From contig NC_018016.1 of NCBI RefSeq assembly GCF_000265465.1, positions 1,974,001-2,038,000 on the forward strand: a DNA stretch of 64,000 nucleotides, written 5' to 3'. The position numbers and the translations under genes were made by a program. Of the stretch, positions 48,580 through 57,686 are shown in pieces (positions within the stretch are counted from its first letter, which is position 1; each line of letters starts with the position of its first letter). The notes under the pieces were generated by a model that had not been told where the DNA came from, searched no databases, and worked only from the letters and a program-made list of their open reading frames with translations. This DNA is from Ornithobacterium rhinotracheale DSM 15997. Its GTDB lineage: Bacteria; Bacteroidota; Bacteroidia; Flavobacteriales; Weeksellaceae.

Positions 48580-48934
48580 TCAAGAGCGAAGGCAGCGGTT
48601 TGCCTAGCGGCACGGGGTTCGCCTCCGCTATTTGAAAGCTAAAGCTTTCAAGTTCGCTATGGAGGCTCTCCCTAAACCTGCCTTCACTCACCACCACGCG
48701 TAAGTTTCGAGCATTCCAGCTCGAACAAAGCGAAGCGTTAATGAGCAAGTGCATGGGCAGTAGGCGGAGCGGAGCGCGTCCGAGGGATTAGCCTAGGGAG
48801 AAAGGGAGGCAAGCCCGCGTAGTCCTGCGGTACGCAGTAGCCCATTTCTCTTGCTCTTGACTCACATACTCCGCTGTCGCGGACTTTGCAACTTTTTTCA
48901 TCAAGGAAAAAAGTTGGTTGAAAGAAGAAGCCTG
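48580..48934 (+). repeat. Structured direct repeat, copy 2 (downstream of FISUMP gene)
   Basis: The ~355-bp element aligns with 46303-46634 along its whole length. The main differences are a small insertion at about 48691-48726 and scattered substitutions. The hairpin GAAAGC-TAAA-GCTTTC keeps both arms but changes the loop (TTTG in copy 1). One base pair is lost in the CTGCCTTCACT arm. Confidence 0.85.
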
Positions 48935-49085
48935 TAAAGGCACATATACAAAGACTTTGCAGGCTTTTTTGTTCCCTTATGGGAAAGGTGGGGAATTAAC
49001 CCCACAAAAAGAAGCATTTAATATATGAATAACAAATAGGAATATGAATCATAAATAAGAATTAACAATCAAAAAATAAGAAATT

Positions 49086-49478
49086 ATGCCAGTAAAATAC
49101 AATGTAGTGGAGCGCAAGAATCCGCAGAAGAGAGAAGAGCCCGGCAAGTGGTATGCCAATGCTAAGGCAGATGGAGATATTAGCCTTAAAGAAATCGCCG
49201 AGGAGATTTCTGGCGGTTCTACCACGGTGAGCGATACCGATGTTTTGGCAGTGCTCAATGAGATGATAAAGACTTGCACTCGTCATTTATCAGATGGTAA
49301 AGTAGTGAAGTTTGGCGAGTTTGGGAATTTCCAAGTCAGCCTTACTAGCGAAGGAGCAGCGTCGGAAGAAAAGTTTAATCCTAGCTTGATTAAGGGCAAC
49401 AAGATACAGTTTCGCCCAGGCGAGGCACTTCGCAAAATGCTCAAAACCGTGAAATACGAGAAATATAGCAAGAAGTAG
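49086..49478 (+). CDS. HU-HIG family DNA-binding protein
   Basis: The 130-aa protein has the Bacteroidetes HU-related domain with the start MPVKYNVVERKNPQ. The middle (SLKEIAEEISGGSTTVSDTD, VLAVLNEMIKTCTRHLSDG) and KFGEFGNFQVSL correspond to the HU arms. The C-terminal tail is basic (FRPGEALRKMLKTVKYEKYS). Such proteins bend or bind DNA. It lies 150 bp after the second structured repeat, and HU-HIG genes are often found in repeat-rich or mobile contexts. A perfect palindromic terminator follows. Confidence 0.9.
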   Translation: MPVKYNVVERKNPQKREEPGKWYANAKADGDISLKEIAEEISGGSTTVSDTDVLAVLNEMIKTCTRHLSDGKVVKFGEFGNFQVSLTSEGAASEEKFNPSLIKGNKIQFRPGEALRKMLKTVKYEKYSKK

Positions 49479-49502
49479 TCTTGAGCCATTTTAAGGTATG
49501 AA

Positions 49503-49528
49503 AGCCCTCACTAGTGAGGGCTTTTTTT
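49503..49528 (+). terminator. Terminator after the HU-HIG gene
   Basis: The perfect palindrome AGCCCTCACT/AGTGAGGGCT (49503-49522) is followed by a T run. Confidence 0.88.
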
Positions 49529-49621
49529 ATGCGCAAAAGGTTCTTATCTCAACGCGAAGGCTCGCGCGACATTGCGGGAGCGTTTGCGTTCATTTACGGG
49601 ATAGTTCGTGTGTGCAGATGG

Positions 49622-49651
49622 GAGCGTTCCCGTCGCGCGACGGGAACGCTC
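49622..49651. repeat. 30-bp perfect GC-rich palindrome
   Basis: Arms GAGCGTTCCCGTCGC / GCGACGGGAACGCTC are complementary with no loop. The stretch around it (49550-49665) is unusually GC-rich and contains further CGCG-rich near-repeats. There is no T tract, so it is not an ordinary terminator; it may be a REP-like element or a recombination remnant. Confidence 0.75.
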
Positions 49652-49693
49652 GCGTAGAGAGGGGCTTGCTTTTAGCTTTGGTCGGTAAAAAGA

Positions 49694-51001
49694 TTAAGAG
49701 GATTTCACCGCTTTTTTATAGACTTCCAAACAACGCAGTCGGCTAGATTTTAGATCCACCATAGGCTCGGGATATTTAGCCGTGCCCCATTCAGGAATCC
49801 ATTTTTTGATATATTTTTGATTTGGGTCAAACTTTTCTGCCTGCGTAATGGGGTTAAATACTCTAAAATATGGGGCAGCATCGGTGCCACAACCTGCCAC
49901 CCATTGCCAATTTCCGTTGTTAGATGCCAAGTCAAAATCCATTAATTTCTCGGCAAAATAAGCCTCGCCCCATCGCCAATCAATCAAGAGATTTTTAACC
50001 AAAAAACTCCCCACAATCATGCGTACACGGTTGTGCATAAAGCCCGTAGCGTTCAGCTCTCGCAAACCCGCATCCACAATAGGAACGCCCGTTTTTCCTT
50101 GGCACCAAAGTTCAAATTCCTGCTCGTTGTTTCGCCAAGCAATAAAATCGTATTTTGGTTTAAAAGCCTTAGAAACCACTTCTGGATAATGCCCCAAAAC
50201 TTGACTGAAAAACTCGCGCCAAATCAATTCGTTCCAGAAAGTTTCGTTGTGCTGCATGGCATAGCGCATGGCTTCTCGTATGCTCAAAGTCCCAAAACGC
50301 AAAGCCGTGCCGAGCTTGGAAGTGCCGTCGTTTAAGTAAGGCAAATCTCGCTCTTTTTCGTAATGATCGATATTGATGTTTTGCAAATCGGTGGGCAAAT
50401 TAGGAATTTCCACATTTTCAAACCCTATGCTCTCCAGCGTTTCAAAATCATCATTAAAAAAGGTATAAAAATTGGATTTTTCGAGTGCTATGGGAAACGC
50501 CTTTAAATCCCGAGCGGGTTCCAAAATCTTTTTCCATTGATTTTTGTAGGGCGTGTACACTTTATAAGGCTCGCCCGCTTGCGTGAGCACTTCGTTTTTC
50601 TCAAAAATAATTTGGTCTTTAAAGGTGTGAAATTCGATATTTTTTTGGGTTAAAAGTCGTTGCACTTTTTCATCTCGCTGGAGCGCGTAGGGCTCATAAT
50701 CACGATTGGTGAAAACAGCCTTTAGATGTGAATCTTGGGCTAAATCTTTCCAAATTTCGGAGGGATTTCCTTTTAGGATTAATAAGTCTGAATTCAGCTT
50801 TCGCAAGGACTTTTTTAAGGCTAAAAGTTGCTGCAAGATAAAGCCAACACGCTTGTCTTGCTTGGGCAAATGTTTTAGAATTTCGGTGTCAAAAATAAAA
50901 ATACATTTTACGGGTATTTTGTGCTGAATGGCGTGGTGTAGTGCGGTATTGTCCTTTAGTCTTAAATCTCTACGAAACCAATGAATTACATAATCCTTCA
51001 T
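49694..51001 (-). CDS. phr: Deoxyribodipyrimidine photolyase / cryptochrome family
   Basis: The 435-aa flavoprotein repairs UV-induced cyclobutane dimers using light. The N-terminal antenna domain starts MKDYVIHWFRRDLRLKDNTA. I choose this ATG at 51001 because the 22 extra codons upstream have no family match. The FAD domain contains LNDGTSKLGTALRFGTLSIR, ELIWREFFSQVLGHYPEVV, GKTGVPIVDAGLRELNATGF and MHNRVRMIVGSFLVKNLLID. SNNGNWQWVAGCGTDAAPYF closes the chromophore pocket. It is convergent with the HU-HIG gene. Confidence 0.93.
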   Translation of the reverse strand: MKDYVIHWFRRDLRLKDNTALHHAIQHKIPVKCIFIFDTEILKHLPKQDKRVGFILQQLLALKKSLRKLNSDLLILKGNPSEIWKDLAQDSHLKAVFTNRDYEPYALQRDEKVQRLLTQKNIEFHTFKDQIIFEKNEVLTQAGEPYKVYTPYKNQWKKILEPARDLKAFPIALEKSNFYTFFNDDFETLESIGFENVEIPNLPTDLQNINIDHYEKERDLPYLNDGTSKLGTALRFGTLSIREAMRYAMQHNETFWNELIWREFFSQVLGHYPEVVSKAFKPKYDFIAWRNNEQEFELWCQGKTGVPIVDAGLRELNATGFMHNRVRMIVGSFLVKNLLIDWRWGEAYFAEKLMDFDLASNNGNWQWVAGCGTDAAPYFRVFNPITQAEKFDPNQKYIKKWIPEWGTAKYPEPMVDLKSSRLRCLEVYKKAVKSS

Positions 51002-51160
51002 GTGAGTAAGATAACGATTTTGAGGATTTAGCCCAAAAAATCCCCGAAAATCTAAATAAGTGTTCAAAATCAGCGTTATTTAATCCCATAATTAGAAAAA
51101 AATGCTTAATTTCGCAGACATTCAATTTTTGAGAATTTTAAATAGAACAATTAAAGAATT

Positions 51161-54100
51161 ATGCATAATAAATTTCCAGAATACAAGCAGTTGGACTTGG
51201 TAAAGGTCGCCGCGGAAGAATTAGATTTTTGGGAGAAAGACGATACCTTTAAAAAGAGTATCGAAACTCGCGAAGGAAACGAAACTTTTGTATTTTTTGA
51301 AGGACCACCTTCAGCCAACGGAATGCCTGGAATTCACCATGTATTGGCGCGTTCAATCAAAGATATTTTTTGTAGATACCAGACTTTAAAAGGCAAACAA
51401 GTTAAGCGTAAAGCAGGCTGGGATACGCACGGCTTGCCAGTGGAGCTTGGCGTGGAAAAAGAATTGGGAATTACTAAAGAAGACATCGGCGTAAAAATCT
51501 CGGTAGAAGATTACAACAAAGCTTGTCGCGAAGCGGTAATGCGCTACACCGATGCTTGGAACGATTTAACTCATAAAATCGGATATTGGGTAGATTTAGA
51601 AGATCCATACATTACCTACCAATCTAAATACATGGAATCGGTATGGTGGCTATTGAAACAAATCTATGATAAAGGCTTAATTTATAAAGGCTACACCATT
51701 CAGCCATATTCTCCAAAAGCGGGGACAGGGCTTAGCTCGCACGAGTTGAACATGCCTGGGACTTATAAAGATGTAAGCGACACTACGATTGTGGCTCAGT
51801 TCAGAGCTAAAAAAGAAACTTGCCCTGCTTTGCAAGATTTAGATGGCGCGGTGTATTTCTTGGCTTGGACGACTACTCCTTGGACTTTGCCATCGAACAC
51901 GGCACTCACCGTGGGCAAAAAGATTGAGTATGTCGCGGTAAAAACTTTTAACCAATATACTTTTGAGCCAATTACCGTAATCATCGGAAAACCATTGTTG
52001 AAAAAGCAATTCGGCGGGAAATTCGTAGAAACCGATAATCCTGAGGATTTTGCAAATTATAAAAGCGAAGATAAAAAGATTCCTTACCAAATTCTAAAAA
52101 CCTTTACGGGAGCAGATTTAGTAGGGGTTAAATATGAGCAATTATTGCCTTGGGCATTGCCATATAAAGATGCAGACCAAGCCTTCCGTGTGATTGCGGG
52201 TAATTTCGTAACCACAGAAGATGGTACAGGTATCGTGCACACTGCAGCTACCTTTGGTGCAGATGATGTCCAAGTGAGTGAGGAAAACGGTGTGCCACCA
52301 ATGCTCGTTTTAGACGACCACGGAAACCCTGTTCCGCTTGTAGATTTGCAAGGGAAATTCACTTCGCATGCTCCTGAAAAATACGCAGGAAAATATGTGA
52401 AAAACGAATATTATAACGAGGGCGAAGCACCTGAGCGTTCTGTAGATGTAGAAATCGCTATTCAGTTAAAAGAAGAAAACAAGGCCTTCAATGTTCAGAA
52501 ATATAATCACACTTATCCACATTGTTGGCGTACCGATAAGCCTGTTTTATACTATCCGCTAGACAGCTGGTTTATCAAAATCAGCGACAAACGCGAAAGA
52601 TTGGTGGAATTGAATAAAACCATCAATTGGAAACCAAAATCTACGGGAGAAGGCCGTTTCGGAAACTGGCTGGCAGAGGCTAAGGATTGGAACCTTTCTC
52701 GTTCAAGATATTGGGGAATCCCATTGCCAATTTGGCGCACAGAAGAAGGCGATGAGGTGAAATGCATTGGCTCTGCACAGGAGTTAATGGAAGAGGTGGA
52801 AAAAGCTATCGCAGCAGGCGTGATGACCGAAAATCCATACAAAGATTTTGTACCAGGTGATTATTCAGAAGAAAACTATGAAAAATTAGATTTACACAAA
52901 AATTATGTAGACCAAATCACATTGGTATCTTCGACAGGCAAACCAATGAAACGCGAATCTGATTTGATCGATGTTTGGTTCGATAGTGGTTCTATGCCTT
53001 ATGCACAATGGCACTATCCGTTCTCTTGCGATAAAAAATTAGAGGAAATCGTTCCTGCTGATTTCATCGCAGAAGGCGTAGACCAAACACGCGGATGGTT
53101 CTATACTTTGCACGCGATTGCAACTTTAGTTTTCGACCAAATTGCCTATAAAAATGTAGTGTCTAATGGTTTAGTTTTAGACAAAAACGGACAAAAAATG
53201 TCTAAGCGTTTAGGAAACGCCATCGATCCGTTTGAAACCATTCAGAAATATGGTCCAGATGCAACACGCTGGTACATGATTTCGAATGCACAACCATGGG
53301 AAAACTTAAAATTTGATTTAGAAGGAATTGAGGAAGTTCGTAGAAAATTCTTCGGTACCTTATATAATACATATTCGTTCTTTGCATTGTATGCCAATGT
53401 AGATGGATTTACCAACCAAGAGGCAAAGGTTCCTGTTGAAAAACGCCCAGAGCTTGATCGTTGGATTTTATCTGAATTAAACACATTGATTGAAAAAGTA
53501 GATGGATACTATTCAGATTATGAGCCTACGCGTGCAGCGAGAGCAATCCAAGAGTTTGTGGGAGATAACTTAAGTAATTGGTATGTTCGTTTGAACAGAA
53601 GACGCTTCTGGAAAGGCGAATATTCTGAAGACAAAATTGCTGCTTACCAAACTTTGTACGAAGTATTGAAAGTCGTAGCACAATTGGCTTCTCCAATTGT
53701 ACCATTCTTTAGCGATAGATTGTATAAGGATTTAACCGCGGTGGCGGGAGAAACACAATCTGTTCACTTATCAGATTTCCCGAAAGCTGATGCAAGCCTA
53801 ATCGATGATGAATTGCAAGAAAGAACACACTTAGCTCAAAAAGCGACAAGTATGCTCTTTAGCCTTAGAAAACAAGCCGAAATCAAAGTAAGACAACCGC
53901 TTACTAAGGTGATGATTCCTGCACTAGATGAGGTAATGAAAGAAAGATTGGAGTCTATTGCCGAGCTACTGAAACACGAGGTGAATGTAAAAGAAGTAAA
54001 AATCTTGAGCAACGAAGAAGCTGCGGATATTTTGGTAAAAGAAGTGAAACCAAACTTTAAATCACTAGGACCAAAATTCGGTAAGGATATGAAAAATGTT

Positions 54101-54556
54101 GCGGCAGCAATTCGTTCAATGAGCAACGAGCAAATTAACGAGCTGGAGCGTGCAGGCAAATTCAGTTTAGAAATAAACGGAGAAACGCACGAATTGCCAA
54201 TCGAGGATTTTGAAATCATAACTAAAGATATTCAAGGTTGGGTAGTGGCTGTAGATGGCAACTTAACAGTGGCATTAGATACTACACTCACAGATGAATT
54301 AAAAGCGGAAGGTCTTGCAAGAGAGTTAGTTAATAGAATTCAAAATTTAAGAAAAGATGCGGGGCTAGAAGTTACCGATCGCATCAATGTTCAGTTACAA
54401 TACACTCCAGAGATTCAGCAAGCGGTAGATGCTAATTACGATTACATCGCCAACGAAACTTTGGCAGAAAAAATTGAAGTTTTTGAAGTGCTAAATGTTG
54501 CAAATGTCGTAGAAATTGACGATATTGTAACGAAAATAGCAATTCAAAAACCTTAA
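51161..54556 (+). CDS. ileS: Isoleucyl-tRNA synthetase
   Basis: The 1131-aa class Ia synthetase charges tRNA-Ile and edits Val. The HIGH-type motif is PPSANGMPGIHHVLARSIKD, the WDTHGLPVE motif follows, and KMSKRLGN is at about 680. The CP1 editing domain lies between them (VVTEDGTGIVHTAATFGADD). The C-terminal part is the anticodon-binding domain and extension (IleS2-like long form). It is followed 4 bp later by the DksA-like gene, so both are on one message. Confidence 0.96.
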   Translation: MHNKFPEYKQLDLVKVAAEELDFWEKDDTFKKSIETREGNETFVFFEGPPSANGMPGIHHVLARSIKDIFCRYQTLKGKQVKRKAGWDTHGLPVELGVEKELGITKEDIGVKISVEDYNKACREAVMRYTDAWNDLTHKIGYWVDLEDPYITYQSKYMESVWWLLKQIYDKGLIYKGYTIQPYSPKAGTGLSSHELNMPGTYKDVSDTTIVAQFRAKKETCPALQDLDGAVYFLAWTTTPWTLPSNTALTVGKKIEYVAVKTFNQYTFEPITVIIGKPLLKKQFGGKFVETDNPEDFANYKSEDKKIPYQILKTFTGADLVGVKYEQLLPWALPYKDADQAFRVIAGNFVTTEDGTGIVHTAATFGADDVQVSEENGVPPMLVLDDHGNPVPLVDLQGKFTSHAPEKYAGKYVKNEYYNEGEAPERSVDVEIAIQLKEENKAFNVQKYNHTYPHCWRTDKPVLYYPLDSWFIKISDKRERLVELNKTINWKPKSTGEGRFGNWLAEAKDWNLSRSRYWGIPLPIWRTEEGDEVKCIGSAQELMEEVEKAIAAGVMTENPYKDFVPGDYSEENYEKLDLHKNYVDQITLVSSTGKPMKRESDLIDVWFDSGSMPYAQWHYPFSCDKKLEEIVPADFIAEGVDQTRGWFYTLHAIATLVFDQIAYKNVVSNGLVLDKNGQKMSKRLGNAIDPFETIQKYGPDATRWYMISNAQPWENLKFDLEGIEEVRRKFFGTLYNTYSFFALYANVDGFTNQEAKVPVEKRPELDRWILSELNTLIEKVDGYYSDYEPTRAARAIQEFVGDNLSNWYVRLNRRRFWKGEYSEDKIAAYQTLYEVLKVVAQLASPIVPFFSDRLYKDLTAVAGETQSVHLSDFPKADASLIDDELQERTHLAQKATSMLFSLRKQAEIKVRQPLTKVMIPALDEVMKERLESIAELLKHEVNVKEVKILSNEEAADILVKEVKPNFKSLGPKFGKDMKNVAAAIRSMSNEQINELERAGKFSLEINGETHELPIEDFEIITKDIQGWVVAVDGNLTVALDTTLTDELKAEGLARELVNRIQNLRKDAGLEVTDRINVQLQYTPEIQQAVDANYDYIANETLAEKIEVFEVLNVANVVEIDDIVTKIAIQKP

Positions 54557-54560
54557 CAAT

Positions 54561-54950
54561 ATGAGTAACGAAGAAAAAGGAAAAAAAAGGTACAGCGACG
54601 CCGAGCTTGAAGAGTTCAAAGTGTTGATTCTTGAAAAAATTGCAAAGGCGGAAAAAGATTTAAAAGTGATAAAAGAATCTTTTATTAATGATCAAAACAA
54701 TGGTACCGATGATACTTCGCCTACCTTCAAAGCATTTGAAGAAGGCTCGGAAACCATGAGCAAGGAGCAAAACGCTCAGCTCGCAAACCGACAAGAGAAG
54801 TTCATCAAAAATCTAAAAAATGCCTTGATGCGTATTGAAAACAAAACTTATGGCATTTGTAGAGAAACAGGTAAATTGATTAGTAAAGAAAGATTAAAAC
54901 TTGTTCCGCATGCAACTTTAAGCATCGAAGCTAAGCAAAAACAGCGTTAA
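54561..54950 (+). CDS. TraR/DksA-family zinc-finger-like protein
   Basis: The 129-aa protein has a helical coiled-coil N-terminus and a C-terminal DksA/TraR finger region (RIENKTYGICRETGKLISKE, RLKLVPHATLSIEAK). Only one Cys of the usual C4 set is kept. This is common in Bacteroidetes homologues, which probably do not bind zinc. DksA-type proteins bind the RNA polymerase secondary channel and modulate initiation. It follows ileS by 4 bp and ends at a terminator. Confidence 0.87.
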   Translation: MSNEEKGKKRYSDAELEEFKVLILEKIAKAEKDLKVIKESFINDQNNGTDDTSPTFKAFEEGSETMSKEQNAQLANRQEKFIKNLKNALMRIENKTYGICRETGKLISKERLKLVPHATLSIEAKQKQR

Positions 54951-54956
54951 AAAAAG

Positions 54957-54991
54957 AAGACTCAGATGGTTGATTTCTGAGTCTTTTTTTT
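54957..54991 (+). terminator. Terminator after ileS and the DksA-like gene
   Basis: AAGACTCAGA (54957-54966) pairs with TCTGAGTCTT (54976-54985) around a 9-base loop, followed by T's. Confidence 0.85.
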
Positions 54992-55029
54992 ATTTTTGTA
55001 GAGATCAATTAAAAAATATAGAAAAAAAA

Positions 55030-55587
55030 ATGACAACAGTAGGTATTATAATTTTAGTCATCTTAATTTTGTTTGTGTTGTATGGCGTGGGCGTTTACAA
55101 TAAATTAGTAAGCCTTAAAACCCTTGTAGAGGAGGCGTGGAGTGCCATCAATGTAGCATTGAAAAAGCGTCATGATTTAATCCCCAATTTGGTGGAAACC
55201 GTGAAGGGATATGCACAACACGAGAGCGGAACTCTGGAAAAAGTAATCCAAGCGAGAAATCAAGCAGTGCAGGCTAATGGTGTGCAAGGGCAGGAGCAGG
55301 CAGAAAATATGCTCACTAAGGCTCTGGGTGGTATATTTGCCTTGGCAGAAAGATATCCAGATTTAAAGGCAAATACCAATTTTTTAAGTCTGCAAGAACA
55401 GCTTACTCAAATAGAAAATGATATTCAAAAAACAAGAAATTACTACAATGGCACTGTGCGCGAGAAAAATATCTTGATAGATAGCTTCCCGAGCAATATT
55501 GTTGCAAATATTTTTAAATTTACTAAAAGTCAATTCTTTGAGTTGGACAATCCAGCCGAAAAAGAAGTGCCACAAGTTAACTTTTAG
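55030..55587 (+). CDS. lemA: LemA family protein
   Basis: The 185-aa protein has one N-terminal membrane helix (VGIIILVILILFVLYGVGVY) and the LemA helical domain: EEAWSAINVALKKRHDLIPN, LVETVKGYAQHESGTLEKVI, RNYYNGTVREKNILIDSFPS and a short C-terminus. The start at 55030 places the helix at the N-terminus; the upstream in-frame residues are not family-like. The function is unknown in general. It is often paired with DUF2207 or TPM-domain membrane proteins, as here, with the DUF2207 gene 14 bp downstream. Confidence 0.92.
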   Translation: MTTVGIIILVILILFVLYGVGVYNKLVSLKTLVEEAWSAINVALKKRHDLIPNLVETVKGYAQHESGTLEKVIQARNQAVQANGVQGQEQAENMLTKALGGIFALAERYPDLKANTNFLSLQEQLTQIENDIQKTRNYYNGTVREKNILIDSFPSNIVANIFKFTKSQFFELDNPAEKEVPQVNF

Positions 55588-55601
55588 ACCTTAAAAAATA
55601 T

Positions 55602-56443
55602 ATGAAAAATAGGTTTTTTGTATTTTTCTTCTTGCTCTGCCTAGCCGTATTTGCTCAGCAGGAGCGAATCCTTAATTTTCATTCAGATATAAAGATTGAG
55701 GAGTCGTCTGATATTCAGGTACAGGAAAAAATCAAAGTGCATGCAGAGGGCATAAATATCCGTCGTGGAATTTTTAGAGTACTTCCCACCATTCGCAAGA
55801 AAAATACAGGAAACTATAAAGTAAACTATCATGTGAGCTCGGTATTGAGAGATGGGGTAGAGGAGCCTTATTCTACCGAGGTGCGAGATGGGAAATTCTA
55901 TATCTACATCGGTCGTAAAAACAACTTTTTGCCAGCTGGAGATTATGAATATCAAATCAATTACACGGCAGATAACCAAATTGGGTATTTTGACACCTAC
56001 GATGAGTTTTATTGGAATGTGAACGGAAACTATTGGGATTTTCCAACAGATAAGGTTTCAGCCAATATTGTATTGCCTCATGGCGTAAAAGTGGAAAGCA
56101 CCGCTTGCTACACAGGCTCTTATGGAGAGGATAAGCAGGATTGTGATATAGAAACGAGAGACGGAGCAGTGAGCTACAAAGCAGAAAACCTAGCCATAGG
56201 CGAGGGGCTAACGGTGGCTGTGGCTTTCACTAAAGGGGTAGTTATGGCACCTGCGCCACCTAGTTTTCTTGAACGATACGGGATTACGATTTTATCCATT
56301 ATTCTATTGATTCCCACACTTTTCTATTGTTATAGAACTTGGGACAAATACGGGCGCGATTATCCCAGTCCTGTGGTGGTGCCACAATTCAATGTGCCCA
56401 ATAATATGTCGCCAGGCACAGTGGGAATGTTTAATGATTTAAG
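55602..56443 (+). pseudogene. DUF2207 membrane protein, 5' fragment (interrupted by IS110 element)
   Basis: The first part encodes a signal peptide (MKNRFFVFFFLLCLAVFAQQ), the DUF2207 beta-domain (GINIRRGIFRVLPTIRKKNT, DEFYWNVNGNYWDFPTDKV) and the first membrane helix (ITILSIILLIPTLFYCYRTW). It breaks off after NNMSPGTVGMFND. The frame runs on into the insertion sequence for about 7 codons and stops at 56468. The remainder is found at 57687-58743. The gene is paired with lemA upstream. Confidence 0.9.
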
Positions 56444-56460
56444 GGTCGTACATTTGTACG

Positions 56461-56491
56461 TTGGTTAATAATTTGATAATTTATAACTTTG
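56461..56491 (+). promoter_or_regulatory. Promoter in the left end of the IS
   Basis: TTG at 56461-56463, 20 nt, TAACTTTG at 56484-56491. It would start a transcript at about 56497, exactly at the base of the AGGCATGG/CCATGCCT stem. Confidence 0.65.
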
Positions 56492-56496
56492 ATATA

Positions 56497-56650
56497 GGCA
56501 TGGACAAAGACCGATTAAGGGGTGGTTCAAGAAACCGGGTTTAACGTTCAGTCCCCATGCCTTTACATCTGAAATCTGGATAGTTCGTTGGGACTTATGA
56601 TCCCGTGTTGGCGACGATAGATTACAGGATGTATTCAACCAAATTAAAGA
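56497..56650 (+). ncRNA. Candidate IS110 bridge RNA
   Basis: IS110-family recombinases are known to use a structured RNA from the non-coding end to bind target and donor DNA. Here AGGCATGG (56496-56503) pairs with CCATGCCT (56555-56562), enclosing an internal GGTT/AACC hairpin and large loops. A second hairpin GGGA/TCCC (56590-56604) lies in the next stretch before the transposase. A promoter directly precedes it. The 3' end and guide loops are not resolved. Confidence 0.55.
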
Positions 56651-56654
56651 CGTT

Positions 56655-57626
56655 ATGACTTACATTGGAATTGACATCAGCAAGGACAGCTTTGTAGCTG
56701 CTTTTCCGAAAGTATCGGGTTATCAGACCCAAACTTACCCTAATACCGTAAAAGGTATCAGGAAGTTCATCGGCTCGCTTTCCGTAACAGAACATCATTG
56801 TGTGATGGAAGCCACCGGCAATTACGGCTTTCTGCTTCTTTATCTGCTTGACAGGCAAGGAATAGCTTCCAGTATGGTAAATCCCAAACAAATCAAGCAC
56901 TTCTCACGCATGATGATGACCGTCACCAAGACCGACCCCAAAGATGCCTGTATGATTGCCATGTACGGGGAGAAAATGAATCCTCCCGTTTACAAGATGC
57001 CCTCTGAAGCCGTCATGCTGCTGAAGCAGAAGAAAACGATTATCAGGCAGTTGAAGAAACAGCTTACGGCGAGCAAGAACCTGAAAAGCTCCCTCGTTAT
57101 GCTTCCGTTCCAAGACAAGAACGGGATGAAAGCGTTGGATAAGACCATTTCTTTTTTGGCAAGCCAAATTGAGTCTTTGGAATCCGAACTTGCAGACTTG
57201 GCTTCGTCTGAGTTTGACAGGCAGGTTAAACTACTCACATCCATCAAAGGGATTGGCATCACTTTGGCTACAGCCTTGATTGTCGCTACCGGAGGATTCT
57301 CCTATTTCAACAATGCAAAGCAGGTTTCCCGTTTTATCGGGATATGCCCGACTTACCAGCAGTCAGGAACATCCGTACACATCAAAGGTGGGATTAACCG
57401 AAACGGGGATGCGAGCCTGCGTTCTTTGCTTTATGTCGCCTCGTGGTCTGCTTTACGTGGAAACACAACCTGTAAAGAATGCTACGCACGGTTGAAAGCC
57501 AACGGGAAGCCTTCCAAAGTGGCTCTTATCGCTGTTGCTAACAAACTCGTCAGACAAGCATTTGCCGTAATTAAATCAGATGCACCTTATGTGGATGGAT
57601 TCGTTTCTACCCATCAAACAAAATAA
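56655..57626 (+). CDS. IS110-family transposase (DEDD recombinase)
   Basis: The 323-aa protein has the N-terminal RuvC-like DEDD domain: YIGIDISKDSFVAAF with the first Asp, HCVMEATGNYGFLLLYLL with Glu, and VTKTDPKDACMIAMYG with the two Asp. A helical linker follows (LKQKKTIIRQLKKQL), then the C-terminal Tnp domain (IKGIGITLATALIVATGGF, FIGICPTYQQSGTSVHIKGG, INRNGDASLRSLLYVASWSA) with the conserved Ser. The protein is complete, so the element may still be active. It excises and inserts through a circular intermediate. Confidence 0.95.
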   Translation: MTYIGIDISKDSFVAAFPKVSGYQTQTYPNTVKGIRKFIGSLSVTEHHCVMEATGNYGFLLLYLLDRQGIASSMVNPKQIKHFSRMMMTVTKTDPKDACMIAMYGEKMNPPVYKMPSEAVMLLKQKKTIIRQLKKQLTASKNLKSSLVMLPFQDKNGMKALDKTISFLASQIESLESELADLASSEFDRQVKLLTSIKGIGITLATALIVATGGFSYFNNAKQVSRFIGICPTYQQSGTSVHIKGGINRNGDASLRSLLYVASWSALRGNTTCKECYARLKANGKPSKVALIAVANKLVRQAFAVIKSDAPYVDGFVSTHQTK

Positions 57627-57686
57627 CCTATGGTGGAATTTTTGCTCTCATTTTATTTGCTTATTAATATAGTTCGTTAAATCAAG

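Larger units (their letters stand above)
56442..57686 (+). mobile_element. IS110-family insertion sequence in the DUF2207 gene
   Basis: A segment of about 1.24 kb separates the two halves of one gene. It holds a single DEDD transposase, has no visible terminal inverted repeats, and has a long non-coding left end of about 210 bp, as in the IS110 group. Frame continuity suggests a shared AG at 56442-56443 and 57685-57686 as the junction dinucleotide, giving a restored NDLSFYSAAIVHLAIKGYL, but other nearby junctions would also restore the frame. Base use is visibly less AT-rich than the host gene. Confidence 0.85.

Noticed and set aside
54561-54950. Loss of three zinc cysteines in the DksA-like protein as a defect
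   Set aside because: Bacteroidetes homologues commonly keep only one of the four, so this is normal for the group.
57280-57495. Alternative-frame ORF within the transposase
   Set aside because: It lies wholly inside the IS110 transposase in another frame and has no independent support.
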